A model generated the notes under the pieces. The model did not search any database. It was not told the DNA's origin and was given only the letters and a program-made list of their open reading frames with translations. Of a DNA stretch of 64,000 bases, positions 53,851 to 64,000 are shown one piece after another. The stretch covers positions 62,001 to 126,000 of the forward strand of contig NC_014751.1 in NCBI RefSeq assembly GCF_000183365.1. Direction: 5' to 3'. Position 1 is the stretch's first letter. Each line of letters opens with the position of its first letter. A program made the position numbers and the translations under genes. This stretch comes from Mycoplasma leachii PG50 (GTDB lineage Bacteria; Bacillota_I; Bacilli_A; Mycoplasmatales; Mycoplasmataceae).

Positions 53851-55425
53851 ATGAAAAAGAATTCAAGCGTTTATAGTTTGATTATTGGTTTTTGAACAAT
53901 ATGTAACTGTCTTATTATTGCTTCTGTAGCAACTAGTTCAGTAATGCTTTTTATAAGACAAAGCGATTTAAAGCTATACAATAAGATTCTTATAATGATT
54001 GTTTTGTGAATTAACTCGATAATTCTTTCTTATTTTTGATTAAATAGTATTAAAGATTTTGTGTATTCTTTAATTTTTATAATTAGAAAAAAATCAATAT
54101 TAAAAAAATATGATCCTATAGTTAAATCTGTTTTAACTGAGGAATTTAAAAATAAAAAAGTTGTGTTTTTATATTGTACTTGTGATGATTTTGACCCAAA
54201 TGCTTTAAAAAAATCTATGTTTCAAGATCATATAAATTATGAAATTGTAATATTAGATGATAGTACTAAACTAGAATATATTTCTAAAATAGATGAGTTT
54301 AGTAAAAAACATAATATAAAAGTAATAAGAAGAAAAAACAGAGAAGGTTTTAAAGCAGGTAATCTAAATAACTATTTAAAAAATAATGATTATGATTATT
54401 TTGTTGTTTTAGATAGTGATGAAATATTACCAAATAACTTTATTTCTGAATCCTTAAAATACTTTCAATATGATCAAAATATTGGTGTTGTACAAGCAGT
54501 ACATTTAGCTGCAAAGCCAAACAATTTTTATCAATATTTATTAGGATTATCAATCGATAGTAATTCTTTAGTGACTCAAGTAATGAAAAATTTTTATGGT
54601 TCAAATTCATTACTAGGACATGGGATGATGATTAGTAAAGAATGTTATAAAAAAACTAATGGATTTCCACATATTGTAGCTGAAGATATTGCCTTTGCTA
54701 TTGAAGTAAAAGATGCTGGTTATAAAATAGCATATGCTTTTAATATATTTTGTAAAGAAGAATTTCCAAATGATTATATTTCTTTAAAAAAAAGACAGTG
54801 CAAGTGAACTCAAGGTAATGTTGAGTATATGAAAAAATATTCTAAAAATATTAAAAAATCATCATATAAATGATATGAAAAATTAGATATTAAATTATCT
54901 CACTATTCTTTACCTATTGTTCCTATGTTTAGTTTGATACTAATTATTAATACATCATTGTTAGGATTTTTAGAATATAGAATAGATCCATACAGAATCG
55001 CTTTATTATCAATGTCTTTATTATTTTTAATATCTCCAGTTATTCCAAATTTCTTTGTTTATGCAAAATCTAAAAAAATCTTTTTTGTAATTCCTTTTTT
55101 TATTGTTTCAATTATTAACTACACTAGTCTAACACCTATGATGATAAGAACTGTTATTCTTGGTTTTTTTAATAAAAAAGCAGTGTTTTTAGTAACACCA
55201 AAAGATAAAAATAAAATACCACTAAGATATGTGATATTGCATTCAATTGAACCATTGATATTTTCATTTTGTATATCACTTTTAATTTACTTTTCATGAG
55301 GAACGGTTGTACCTACTTTAATAATTACTGTTCCTTTAGCATTAACACCATTTATTATTGTTTTATCTAATTTTAAAATGAATGATAAAGAAGAAAAATT
55401 AAGTAAAACTAAAAGGAGCTTTTAA
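53851..55425 (+). CDS. Membrane glycosyltransferase family 2 (polysaccharide synthase)
   Basis: 524 residues; ATG at 53851 behind TCGAGGATAAATAT. Two N-terminal helices (LIIGFWTICNCLIIASVATS, IMIVLWINSIILSYFWL), a GT2 catalytic domain with YEIVILDDSTKLEYISKI, FVVLDSDEILPNNFI (DxD), GFPHIVAEDIAFAIEVKDAG (general base ED) and KKRQCKWTQGN (QxxRW-like), then at least four C-terminal helices. This is the layout of processive synthases. In M. mycoides cluster species a similar gene paired with galU has been linked to capsular/galactan-type polysaccharide (recalled, not tested). galU follows 2 bases on. Confidence 0.9.
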
Positions 55426-55427
55426 CT

Positions 55428-56306
55428 ATGAAAATAAGAAAAGCCATCATTCCTTGCGCTGGATTTGGTACTAGATTTTTACCTTTTACTAAATCACAAG
55501 CAAAAGAAATGCTACCTATAATAGATAAACCTGCTATAGAATTTATTGTTCAAGAAGCAATAAATAGTGGAATTGAAGAAATTTTAATTATAATACGTGC
55601 TGGAAAAAATCACATAGTCAACCATTTTAGTAGAAATATTGAATTAGAATACTTTTTAACAGAAAAAAATAAGATAAGTGAATTACAACTAATAAGTGAA
55701 AAATATAACGCAACAATTTATTATCTAATTCAAGAAGAACAACTTGGTTTAGGACATGCTATTTCTTTAGCAAAAGATTTTATAAAAGATGAACCATTTG
55801 CTGTGTTGTTAGGTGATGATTTATTTAAATGTAAAACCCCAGCTATTAAACAATTAATAGATATTTATGATAGGTATCATCAAAATGTTCTTGGTACTAT
55901 TTATATTGATAAACAAAATAGTAAAAAATATGGAATTTGTCAAGGTAATCAAATTTCAGAAGATGTTTATAAAGTTGATTTAGTTGTTGAAAAGCCAGAA
56001 CCAGAAAATTCTCCAAGTAATATTGCAATTGGTGGTAGATATGTTTTATTACCTGAAATATTTAAATATTTAGATATGAAAATAAAAGATAAAAGTGGTG
56101 AAATCCAACTAACTGATTCAATTTTAAAAACAATGGATGAATCTGAATGTTATGCTAAGATAATTGATGGTTCAAGATATGATATTGGAAATAAACTAGG
56201 TTATCTTGATGCTATTTTAGATTTTGGTTTAGAAAGAGAAGATTTGAAAGAAGAGTTTTTAGATTTAATAAAAACTAAAGTTGAAAAAACATCATCAAAC
56301 AACTAG
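55428..56306 (+). CDS. galU: UTP-glucose-1-phosphate uridylyltransferase
   Basis: 292 residues; ATG at 55428 with AAAAGGAGCTTTTAACT. Motifs: KAIIPCAGFGTRFLPFTKSQ (nucleotide site), KEMLPIIDKPAIEFIVQEAI, QEEQLGLGHAISLAKDFI, FAVLLGDDLF, VDLVVEKPEPENSPSNIAIG and GEIQLTDSI. It makes UDP-glucose, the precursor for UDP-galactose and the polysaccharide made by the preceding synthase. Two-gene operon ended by a hairpin terminator. Confidence 0.96.
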   Translation: MKIRKAIIPCAGFGTRFLPFTKSQAKEMLPIIDKPAIEFIVQEAINSGIEEILIIIRAGKNHIVNHFSRNIELEYFLTEKNKISELQLISEKYNATIYYLIQEEQLGLGHAISLAKDFIKDEPFAVLLGDDLFKCKTPAIKQLIDIYDRYHQNVLGTIYIDKQNSKKYGICQGNQISEDVYKVDLVVEKPEPENSPSNIAIGGRYVLLPEIFKYLDMKIKDKSGEIQLTDSILKTMDESECYAKIIDGSRYDIGNKLGYLDAILDFGLEREDLKEEFLDLIKTKVEKTSSNN

Positions 56307-56323
56307 TTATACTAAACTAATTT

Positions 56324-56348
56324 AGGTGCTTATTTAAGTACCTTTTTT
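56324..56348 (+). terminator. galU terminator
   Basis: AGGTGCTTA / TAAGTACCT (one G-T pair) followed by TTTTTT. Confidence 0.8.
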
Positions 56349-56394
56349 CTTTATTAATATTAATTAGTAATTTAATTAATCATTTTTTACATAA

Positions 56395-56507
56395 AAAATG
56401 TATAATAATTCTTAGGCGATTTTTATTGTGGGAGAACTTTATTTTTATAATTCATATGAACCACAGCGGATAAAAAACGACCTTAAAAAAATAAGGAGAA
56501 CAAATTC
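56395..56507 (+). promoter_or_regulatory. rplK-rplA promoter and candidate L1 autoregulatory leader
   Basis: An extended -10 TG-TATAAT lies at 56399-56406. The leader then has TTGTGGGAGAAC (56426-56437) and ATGAACCACA (56456-56465), arms TGTGG/CCACA closing an asymmetric loop with GAG...ATGAA, the form of the L1-binding element in L11-L1 leaders. AAGGAGAACAAATTC is the ribosome site. Autoregulation is known for the family; here it is inferred from the fold. Confidence 0.55.
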
Positions 56508-56936
56508 GTGGCTAAAAAAATCACACGTATAGCTAAATTAGAATTCATGGCTATGCAAGCAAAACCCGGTGCAGAGTTAGCTTCACTAGGAATTAATATG
56601 CCTGCATTTACAAGAGAATTTAATGATGCTACTAAAGATAGAGCAGGAGATGTAGTTCCTGTTGTTATTACTGCATATGATGACAAATCATTTGATTTTG
56701 TTTTAAAAACTACTCCAGCTGCATATATGTTAAAAAAAGTTGCAAAGATTGAAAAAGGAGCAAGTAATTCTAAAACTCAAACTGTTGCAACTGTTACATT
56801 AGATGATATTAGATCTATTGCTGAATATAAAATGCCTGATTTAAATGCAAATAATATTGAAGCAGCTATGAAACAAATTATAGGAACAGCTAAAAATATG
56901 GGGATTAAAGTTACAGGTATGGAGGACTTTAAATAA
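56508..56936 (+). CDS. rplK: Ribosomal protein L11
   Basis: 142 residues with a GTG start at 56508 (AAGGAGAA 9 bases upstream). [20 protein letters not shown] and [20 protein letters not shown] match L11; the C-terminal rRNA-binding part has [40 protein letters not shown] and [10 protein letters not shown]. It binds the GTPase centre of 23S rRNA. Its stop overlaps the rplA start by one base (TAATG). Confidence 0.97.
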   Translation: MAKKITRIAKLEFMAMQAKPGAELASLGINMPAFTREFNDATKDRAGDVVPVVITAYDDKSFDFVLKTTPAAYMLKKVAKIEKGASNSKTQTVATVTLDDIRSIAEYKMPDLNANNIEAAMKQIIGTAKNMGIKVTGMEDFK

Positions 56937-57616
56937 TGGCTAAAATCAGTAAAAGATTCAAAGAAGCTTTAAGTAAAGTTGAAAAAAATAAAGTTTATCC
57001 ATTGAATGAAGCTTTAGATTTAGCAAAACAAACTTCTACAACTAAATTTGATTCAACAGTTGAAGTTGCATTTAATCTAAATATTGACCCAAGAAAAGCT
57101 GATCAACAAATTCGTGGTGCTGTGGTTTTACCTGCAGGAACTGGAAAAACTCAAAGAGTTTTAGTTTTAACTAATACTAAAACTAAAGAAGCTGAACAAG
57201 CAAAAGCTGATATTGTTGGTGGAGAAGAATTAATTAACAGAATTAAAAATGAAAATTGATTTGATTTTGATATTATTGTTGCTACTCCAGAAATGATGGC
57301 AAAATTAGGAGCAATCGGTAAAATTTTAGGTCCTAAAGGATTAATGCCAAATCCAAAAACTGGAACTGTAACTATTGATGTTGCTAAAGCAGTTGATGAT
57401 ATTAAAAAAGGAAAAGTTGAATATCGTGCTGATAAAGAAGGAAATATTCATTTAATTATTGGTAAAGTTTCATTTGAATCTGAAAAATTAGAAGAAAATT
57501 TTAAAGCTGTTATTGATGAAATTAGAAGAGTTAAACCTCAAACTGTAAAAGGTGATTACATCAAAAACATAACTTTATCAACAACAATGGGTCCTGGTAT
57601 CAAAGTTCAATTTTAA
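56936..57616 (+). CDS. rplA: Ribosomal protein L1
   Basis: 226 residues. [80 protein letters not shown] and [13 protein letters not shown] are diagnostic. It forms the L1 stalk of the 50S subunit and usually represses this operon. TGA tryptophan at FD region ([20 protein letters not shown]). A 19-bp stem terminator follows. Confidence 0.97.
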
Positions 57617-57639
57617 TAATAAAACAACTCATATATGTA

Positions 57640-57697
57640 AACTAGGACAAAATATTTGGACAAATAATTATGTTTATTCAAATATTTTGTCCTAGTT
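57640..57697. terminator. Long-stem terminator after rplA
   Basis: Perfect 19-bp arms AACTAGGACAAAATATTTG and its inverse around a 20-base loop, then TTTATAA. Unusually long and perfect. The following 57698-57975 interval shows only the promoter region of the next gene and loose ATTTAGATAAA/TTTATCTAAAT arms near 57750. Confidence 0.8.
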
Positions 57698-57975
57698 TTA
57701 TAAGGGTGTGTTTTAAATATAACTAATGTGTCTAGTATATTTAGATAAACGATTTCGTTTAATCAAGATTTATCTAAATAAAATAATCTAGTATTATTTT
57801 TATTTATATTATTTAGCTATATAACTTTCTATAAATCTTATAAGTGTTTAATTAATCTATTATTAAGTTTTCTTAATATTTTTATGAAATACTTATAATG
57901 TTTTTCTTTACTTTTTTAGTAGCTATATAATTTTTGTGATTTACAAATGTATAAAAAATCTAAGGGCGTGATACT

Positions 57976-60090
57976 ATGAAATTCTTATTGAAATTATTAT
58001 CAATTGTTGGATCTAGTTCACTTGGTCTTACAACTTTATCAACAAATTATATTTGAAAACAAAATAATGCTAATTTCTCATCAAATAATACAAATACACC
58101 AACTAATAATGCTTCAGATAAAAACAAATATGATGAATCTAATGACATAAATCATCAAGATTTAATAGATAACGATTCTAAAAATGATACTCAAGCAACA
58201 CCATCTAGTGATGGTATTAATAAACCAACATATAACCAACCACCAATTAATGTAATTCATCCACAACAACATATAGAGCCATTTTTACCTTCAAATAATG
58301 ATTTTCAAACAGTTAAGGACAAGATTCTAGATACTAAAAAAACTACTTATAATTACTACTCACATCCTAATTTCAAAATTATAGGTAATGACGCACCACT
58401 AAACTCTAAGACTCAAAATAAATTACATTTAAAACTTGTTGATCAAAACAATGAAGTAGTTCAGGGTGTTAATTGATATCTTAAAGACAACTATTCACCA
58501 CAAGAAGTTTATAAATCTAACACTGACTATGAAGGTAGAGTGCTCCAACTAGATGATGACGGAACACTAACTGGTCTTAAATTTAACTCACCCGATACTA
58601 AAAATATTGAGATATGAGCTGAACACAAGGGTTATTTATTTAGAAATGTAGTTACTGTTTTAAGTGAATTTACTTCAACAGCAAAAGAACAAGAACAAAT
58701 AGCTTTAGATGAAGTTAAAAAAATTACACAAGGTTGGGAAAAATATTCTGATTATGAAAAAATACTAAAAACTTATCAATGGATTACTAAAAATATTAAT
58801 TATGTAGAACGATTTGATTCTTTTTCTGCTGACCAAACTGCTTATGCAGGAATTATTGAAAAAGAGGCAGTATGTACAGGTTATACTATGTCATTTAAGA
58901 TGTTTATGGATCACTTAGGAATCCCTAACAAGGCAATTGAAGGTGTTGTCGGAGGTGTTAAGCATATTTGAAACCTTGTTGAGTTAGATGATGGTTGATA
59001 CCATATTGATTCAACATGAGGAAGAGTGCAAGGAAAAGACAAAATTGGTTTAACTAATTACAATTGATTCTTATTAAATAATGATGATTTTGGATCTGGA
59101 AGAGAATTTATTCATCCAACCCAAAATATGGGAACTAAATATCGTTTTAGTAAAGCCAGAAATTTTATCACTAGTTTAAAAAACGTTGAGAAAATTATTG
59201 AAAAATCTAGGCTTGAAAATCCAGATTCAAAGGTTATATCATTCCAATATTATGGCAACTCTATTAAAATAGAAGAACTTAAAAAATTTATTACAGATAA
59301 TTTAAATTTGCAAATTCAACGAGATAAAACAGAAATTAATCGTAATTTAAATAGAGTTACTTTTGAATTTAAAAATAATATAAAACCAATTGGTCAAAAC
59401 CAAATGCAACTAACTGTTACAGCTGAACAAAATAGATTAAAAATAGAAGGTCTTAAAGATGGTGTAACATTAGATGCTAATAATTTTGATATAGCTGGTG
59501 CTTTTATTAGAAAAATTGAAAACAATTCAAATGCTACATACGTTCAATTAGGAAACTTTAATGAAATAGGTATTGCTAAAGTTAAAGCATCTATATTCAA
59601 AAACGGATATAACTTTGATGTAAAAGAAAAAGAATTTAATTTTAATGTATCTAGAAACAACAAACCAAATGCATACTTAGAAGGTGTCGATAATGAATCA
59701 GTGGTTCTAAAAGGTGTAAATAATACAATCCAATATCGTTTATTATATGATGAATGAAAAGATGTTGGAGATAGAACAGAAATTAAATTAGATAATGTTG
59801 GTGCAAAATTTATATCAGTACGTGTTAAACCAACAGATGCAAAAGAAGCTTCTGAAGTTCAAGTTATTCACACAACTAAACCAGCAGATTTAGATATAAA
59901 AGTTAAATATTATAATGGAGATATTATTGGTGTGGATCCATCAATGCAGTATTGTATAGTGGGTACTAATAACTGAGTAGACATTATAGGAATTAAAATA
60001 GAAAAACCATCTCGTGGAAGTTATGAAATAAGGGTGAAACCTCAAAAAAATTCACTAGCTTCTGATTCTAAAATAATAACAATTAATTAG
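57976..60090 (+). CDS. Exported transglutaminase-like protein
   Basis: 704 residues; ATG at 57976 (TAAGGGCGTGATACT upstream). N-terminal hydrophobic signal/anchor (MKFLLKLLSIVGSSSLGLTT) without a lipobox, then an N/D/T-rich linker. The central papain-like transglutaminase core has a full Cys-His-Asp triad: IIEKEAVCTGYTMSFKMFMD (Cys), VGGVKHIWNLVELDDG (His), WYHIDSTWGRVQGK (Asp). The C-terminal 300 residues are beta-rich, Ig-like (QNQMQLTVTAEQNRLKIEGL, KPADLDIKVKYYNGDIIGVD). It could be a surface protease or cross-linker. Many TGA tryptophans. Composition matches the host. Confidence 0.85.
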
Positions 60091-60244
60091 TAATTATAAA
60101 ACTTTATATACTTAAAATCTTCTAACAGCAAATTTAATTTTGCATAAATTAAAATTTTATTGTTTTTTCAAACTAGTTCATAGTATAAAAAACTCCCCCA
60201 AATCCCATATTCCAGACTAAAAATCCAGGAAATGGGGTTTTTAT

Positions 60245-60787
60245 ATGTCCAAATTAGATTTAGAAAAAAAGTTAAAAATTGTTAAAGAAGCTAAAAAACT
60301 TAATGTAAAAAGGAGCACTTATTTAGCAAATAAGTATAATATTTCAGATTGAACTGTAAAAAATTTAGTTAATAGATTTGAAGCATTCGGAATCGAAGGA
60401 CTTATTAATAAGGATAAAAAATCTTATTATAGTCCAAAATCAAAACTCAAAATTGTATTATATAAACTTAAAACTAATCAGTCTTATGATGAAATTGCAA
60501 GAAAATTTAATATTGTTTATTCATCAACTATAGCTGGATGATTTAAAAAGTATAAAGAATATGGATTTTTAAGGTTAAATAATAATATAGGAAGACCTAA
60601 GAAAAATATGAAAAACCCTAATAAAAAACTAACTAAAATAAAGAAATCTCAAGTAGAAATTAACAATGAACAACAGATTAAGGAATTAAAAGAACAAGTT
60701 GAATACTATAAGTTGGAGGCTGAATTCTGAAAAAGGTTCCACACCTTGCTGACAAAACAAAAATCAACAAGGAAAAAACAAAAGTAG
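60245..60787 (+). CDS. IS3-family OrfA (helix-turn-helix)
   Basis: 180 residues. Two HTH segments (NVKRSTYLANKYNISDWTVK and QSYDEIARKFNIVYSSTIAG), then the linker GRPKKNMKNP and a leucine-zipper-like helix (EQQIKELKEQVEYYKLEAEF). It binds the IS ends and, by -1 frameshifting near 60728-60735, is fused to OrfB. Intact. Confidence 0.88.
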
Positions 60788-61657
60788 TTTTAAAAATGTT
60801 AAAAATCTATAAAAATGTCAAAGTTTGTGTTTTATTAAAAATAGCTCAATTGCCTAAATCCTCTTTTTATGAATGAAAATATAAATTAGAAAATCCAATA
60901 GACAAAGATAAAGAATTAAAGAAAATGATTATTGATATTTTCTACAAATCATTTGAAAGATATGACTATAGAAGGCTAAAAATGGCCTTAAAATCAAAAA
61001 AGATATATTGTAAATCATAAGAAAATTTTAAGGTTAACTAAAGAACTTGGCATTCAATGCATTAAATTTAGAACAAAAAATAGACAATATAGTTCTTATA
61101 AGGGAACTGTTGGAAAAATTGCTGATAATGTTTTAAAAAGAAATTTTTACTCACCAGAAGCAAATAGAGTTTGATGTACTGATGTAACAGAGTTTAGGGT
61201 TAATGATCAAAAGCTATATTTATCACCAATCATTGATCTTTATAATGGTGAAATTGTCTCATATTCAATTCATACAAGTCCTAATTTAAACTTAACTAAT
61301 TCTATGTTGAGAAAAGCACTTAGAAAAGTTAAAAATACTAATGGTTTGATAGTTCATTCTGATCAAGGATTTCATTATCAACATATTAGCTGAGTTAAAA
61401 CACTAGAAGAAAATAACATAACTCAAAGTATGTCTAGAAAAGGTAATTGTTTAGATAATGCTATAATAGAAAATTTTTTTGATCTGTTAAAACAAGAAAT
61501 TTATTATGGTGAAAAATACAATTCAATACAAGAATTAATTAGATCAATACACAAATATATTTATTGATTCAATAACATAAAAATAAAAGAAAAATTAAAA
61601 GGATTGTCTGCTGTACAATTCAGAAAACAATCCTGTTATGATATTGAAAATTTTTAG
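60727..61657 (+). pseudogene. IS3-family OrfB transposase, frameshifted
   Basis: DDE integrase with WCTDVTEFRVNDQKLYLSPI (first D), GLIVHSDQGFHYQHISWVK (second D) and DNAIIENFFDLLKQEIYYGE (E). Between RRLKMALKSK and IVNHKKILRLTKELG the frame slips by +1 at the A6 run 60996-61001, ending the first part at 61020. Without a programmed explanation at that site, the transposase is dead in this copy. Confidence 0.88.
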
Positions 61658-61764
61658 TCTGTGTTTATGGTAGCAGGGGGAATTGCTAGTTTTAATTAAA
61701 AAAAAATATGTATTTAATAGTTATTTATCATAATGTTCTAAACAGCACCTGTTTCAAAAATATA

Positions 61765-61803
<39 letters not shown>

Positions 61804-61846
61804 GTGTCTTATAAAAAGATAAACAACCAATTGTAAAGGATATTAT

Positions 61847-63055
61847 ATGAAAAAATTATTAACAATATTAGGATCTGTTGGTTTAGTTGCAACAACTAGT
61901 GCTGCAGTAATTGCTTGTGGTGATAAAACTTTGCAAAAAACTCCAGATACTAAACCTACTGAAGAAACTAAAAAAGAAGATAAAAAAGATAAAAATAATG
62001 AAGAAAATCAAAAAAATGAATCAAAACCAATAAATACTGAAAATGATAAAAAGAATTCTGAGGTCATAAAAGCTATTGTAAAAAAACAAGAAGACGCATT
62101 TGCAACGTTTCACACTCGTAAAGACTTCTTAGACCAAATAAAAGTTTTTGCTAAAGAAAAAGGAATTGAAAACTTAGAACTGGCAAATAAAAATGAAAAT
62201 AAAACTTTTAAAGAGGGTGAAAATATCCCAGAAAATAATGTTAAATTACGTTTAGGGACTCATGAATTCGAAGTACAACTGGGAAAAGTTTTAATGGATA
62301 GAGTGGCTACAAAATATTATATTGAAAATGATAAAGGAAATATCATTACAGATCAAGATGACCAGTTTTCAAATCTAAATAATAAAGTAGTTATTACTCA
62401 AATAGGTTATTCATCAAAACCGAGAGATGAATATTCTAATAATGGTGAAAAAGTAATAGAAATACATAAAATGCCAGGAAATACAATAGAAGTTCCAGAA
62501 CATCTACCTTTGAAAATTAAAAGTCTAAAAAATGCATTTAGAGGCTTTAAATTAGAAAAAGTTTTAAACTTAGATAAATGAGATGTTTCTAATGTAGAAT
62601 TAATGGATGAAATGTTTTAAGATGCAACAAATTTTGATCAAGACATATCAAATTGAAATACTGAAAATGTAAAAAGTATGGCAGGTTTATTTGCTGGTGC
62701 AGAAAATTTTAACCAATCTCTTAATTCGTGAAATGTATCTAAAGTAGCTCAAATGTCTTATATGTTTCATGAAGCGAAGAAATTTAACCAACATTTAGAT
62801 AAATGAAATGTTTCTAGTGTAATAGATATGGAATCAATGTTTCTAGGTGCAGAATCTTTTAATGGAAAAATAGACAACTGAAACGTTCAGAATGTTAATA
62901 GATTAGGTGAAATGTTTCTTTCTGCGGTTAAATTTTCACAAAACTTGTCAAAATGAAAAATTAAAGAGAATGTATTCAAAAATTCAAGTAATATTTTCGA
63001 TAAGACATATGGATACAAAAAAGAAGTATCAGAAGCTTGAGAAAGAAATAAATAA
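61847..63055 (+). pseudogene. Vmm-like variable DUF285 lipoprotein, interrupted by TAA
   Basis: ATG at 61847 behind AAAGGATATTAT. Signal MKKLLTILGSVGLVATTSAA with lipobox VIAC, a K/E/N/T-rich linker, then LPLKIKSLKNAFRGF and DUF285 repeats such as FNQSLNSWNVSKVAQMSYMF. An in-frame TAA (62618-62620) falls in the first repeat after VELMDEMF; the frame continues open with four more repeats to TAA 63053-63055. As read, a 257-residue truncated lipoprotein would be made. A hairpin AAGAC/GTCTT plus T8 near 63088-63120 ends the unit. Confidence 0.8.
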
Positions 63056-63131
63056 AGAATTCCAGAAATATGTTCTATATATAGAAGACAGGATGAAACC
63101 ATTATCTCGTCTTTTTTTTGAATATTTTTCC

Positions 63132-63166
63132 AAAATTTTTAGTCCGTGTTTATGGTAGCGGGGGGA
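63132..63166 (+). mobile_element. Solitary IS right-end remnant
   Basis: AAAATTTTTAGTC followed by GTGTTTATGGTAGCG and a G run, matching the right end of the 60195-61680 IS with two changes. No transposase is attached. The Vmm-like gene is thus enclosed between two right ends in the same orientation. The rest of 63056-63230 holds only the terminator. Confidence 0.75.
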
Positions 63167-63234
63167 TATGAGTTGTTTTTTTGTAAATAAATATAAACAT
63201 ATTAAAAATAAATGATATTATTATATTGCTATTA

Positions 63235-63375
63235 ATACCTAAGACAGTAACGGGGTTATTCCCTTAATTATGTTACCGAGGAAAAGACTTGTTTTAAAAA
63301 ACATTTTTTTGTTTTGTCCTTGGTTTAGTGTTACTAGCCAAGGTTTTTATTTTATTTAATAAAGGAGGAGTATAA
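63235..63375 (+). promoter_or_regulatory. L10-type ribosomal leader with attenuator hairpin
   Basis: GTAAC/GTTAC and GGGG/CCCT arms (63247-63275) give the L10(L12) binding fold known in rplJ leaders; next CCTTGG ... CCAAGG (about 63317-63346) with TTTTTATTTT forms an intrinsic terminator. The ribosome site AAAGGAGGAG follows. L10 binding is expected to favour termination (known for the family). Confidence 0.65.
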
Positions 63376-63873
63376 ATGTCAAATTCAAGACCTGCTCATG
63401 CACGTAAAGCTGAAATAGTTGCTGAAATTGTTTCAAAAATTAAGAGTGCTCAAGGTGTTGCAATTGCTGAATACAAGCATTTAACAGTTGCTAAAATGAC
63501 TGAATTAAGAGTTCAAGCCTTAAATCAAAATATTGATATTAAGGTTTATAAAGATTCACTTGTAAGAAGAGCTGCTGAAGAATTAGGTTTAGTTGATTTA
63601 ATTCCATTTTTAACTCAGCAAAATGTATTTATTTTTTCAAATGAAGATTCAATTTCCGCAGCTAAATTAGTTGCAAATTTTGCTAAAAAAAATGAAGCTC
63701 TTAAATTAAAAGCTGGTATTTATGAAGGAAAAGTTGTTGATACTGTTGGAATCAATGAAGTTGCTTCATTACCATCAAAAGAAGAACTATACTCAATGTT
63801 TGCTTCAAGCTTACTATACCCATTGAGAAAAGTTATGGCTGCTATTAACGCAGTTGCTGAAACTAGAAATTAA
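63376..63873 (+). CDS. rplJ: Ribosomal protein L10
   Basis: 165 residues; ATG at 63376 with AAAGGAGGAGTATAA. MSNSRPAHARKAEIVAEIVS, AQGVAIAEYKHLTVAKMTEL, IDIKVYKDSLVRRAAEELGL, NVFIFSNEDSISAAKLVANF and the L7/L12-binding C-terminal helix (PLRKVMAAINAVAETRN) identify L10. It anchors the L7/L12 stalk. Confidence 0.97.
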   Translation: MSNSRPAHARKAEIVAEIVSKIKSAQGVAIAEYKHLTVAKMTELRVQALNQNIDIKVYKDSLVRRAAEELGLVDLIPFLTQQNVFIFSNEDSISAAKLVANFAKKNEALKLKAGIYEGKVVDTVGINEVASLPSKEELYSMFASSLLYPLRKVMAAINAVAETRN

Positions 63874-63939
63874 TAAGCTATACAACTATTATGTATTAGT
63901 AGCAATATTTTTAAAAAAATATAAAGGAGAATTAATATC

Positions 63940-64000
63940 ATGCCAATTACAAAAGACGAAATTATTAAAGCATTAGAAGAAATGAAATTAAACGAATTAA
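63940..64000 (+). CDS. rplL: Ribosomal protein L7/L12 (partial, continues off window)
   Basis: Only the first 20 residues, MPITKDEIIKALEEMKLNEL, are present; start ATG at 63940 with AAAGGAGAATTAATATC. The N-terminal helix matches the L12 dimerisation domain, and rplL always follows rplJ in this operon. Confidence 0.9.
   Translation, partial: MPITKDEIIKALEEMKLNEL

Larger units (their letters stand above)
60195..61680 (+). mobile_element. IS3-family insertion sequence (IS150 group, IS1296-like)
   Basis: 1486 bp with imperfect terminal inverted repeats: left CCCCCAAATCCCATATTCC then AGACTAAAAAT, right (inverse) CCCCCTGCTACCATAAAC then CAGACTAAAAAT. Two overlapping frames orfA and orfB with a -1 shift at TGAAAAAGG. 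The size and host match IS1296 (1485 bp, recalled). No clear target duplication (ACT left, AAT right). orfB is broken, so this copy is probably inactive. Confidence 0.88.

Noticed and set aside
62887..63158. Short frames on both strands near the end of the Vmm-like gene
   Set aside because: They overlap the DUF285 coding frame and the IS end; no start signals.

Overview
The window reads as chromosomal DNA of a mollicute of the Mycoplasma mycoides / M. capricolum cluster. It is extremely AT-rich, TGA is used throughout as tryptophan, lipoproteins carry mycoplasma lipoboxes, the rns nucleoside-transport genes lie between metG and gyrA/gyrB, an IS3-family element of about 1.49 kb (the size of IS1296) is present, and a Vmm-like lipoprotein gene has a (TA)n promoter. 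The species call is inference; no database was searched.

Region 1 (about 1-17.2 kb) is a mobile element coded entirely on the minus strand, either an integrative conjugative element or an integrated conjugative plasmid, cut by the left window edge. From upstream to downstream it holds: a lipoprotein, two small unknown proteins, a structured noncoding interval with a GC palindrome (candidate oriT/replication origin), SSB, a ribbon-helix-helix (RHH) protein, an unknown protein, a RepB-like HUH endonuclease, four small unknown proteins (two or three of them membrane proteins), a second OB-fold protein, ParA plus an RHH partner, a membrane protein, a broken gene, a DnaB-type helicase, a tiny zinc-knuckle protein, a YhaM-like HD nuclease, two BspA-like (DUF285) proteins, an anchored protein, and a VirB6/TrbL-like channel protein with an E3-binding-like domain. 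Three nearly identical 165-bp leaders, each with an intrinsic terminator 64-69 bases before a start codon, open its three transcription units. This shared leader is the most promising undescribed system here.

Region 2 (17.3-37 kb) is core genome: metG; the nucleoside importer rnsB-rnsA-rnsC-rnsD (rnsC has a long coiled-coil extension); gyrA and gyrB facing it; a candidate small RNA upstream of gyrB; two paralogous membrane proteins; secA; an IMPACT/YigZ-family protein; and a stand-alone 5'-3' exonuclease.

Region 3 (37-47 kb) is a partly decayed defence island: a triply damaged hsdM, a truncated hsdS bounded by 17-bp inverted repeats, a GIY-YIG protein, a Thoeris pair (intact ThsA, ThsB frameshifted in a T run), 2 kb of gene-poor DNA with two related candidate small RNAs, and a DUF4143-type AAA ATPase beside a 166-bp tandem repeat.

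Region 4 (47-57.6 kb) is core genome again: coaE; the minus-strand run ribF-nfo-lipoprotein-nusB-xseA-xseB-tlyA; tRNA-Lys(CTT); a membrane glycosyltransferase with galU; and rplK-rplA.

Region 5 (57.7-64 kb) is surface and mobile DNA before the rplJ-rplL operon: an exported transglutaminase-like protein, the IS copy with a broken orfB, a Vmm-like DUF285 lipoprotein gene with a (TA)15 promoter spacer and a premature stop, and a lone IS right end. All functions come from reading motifs by eye.
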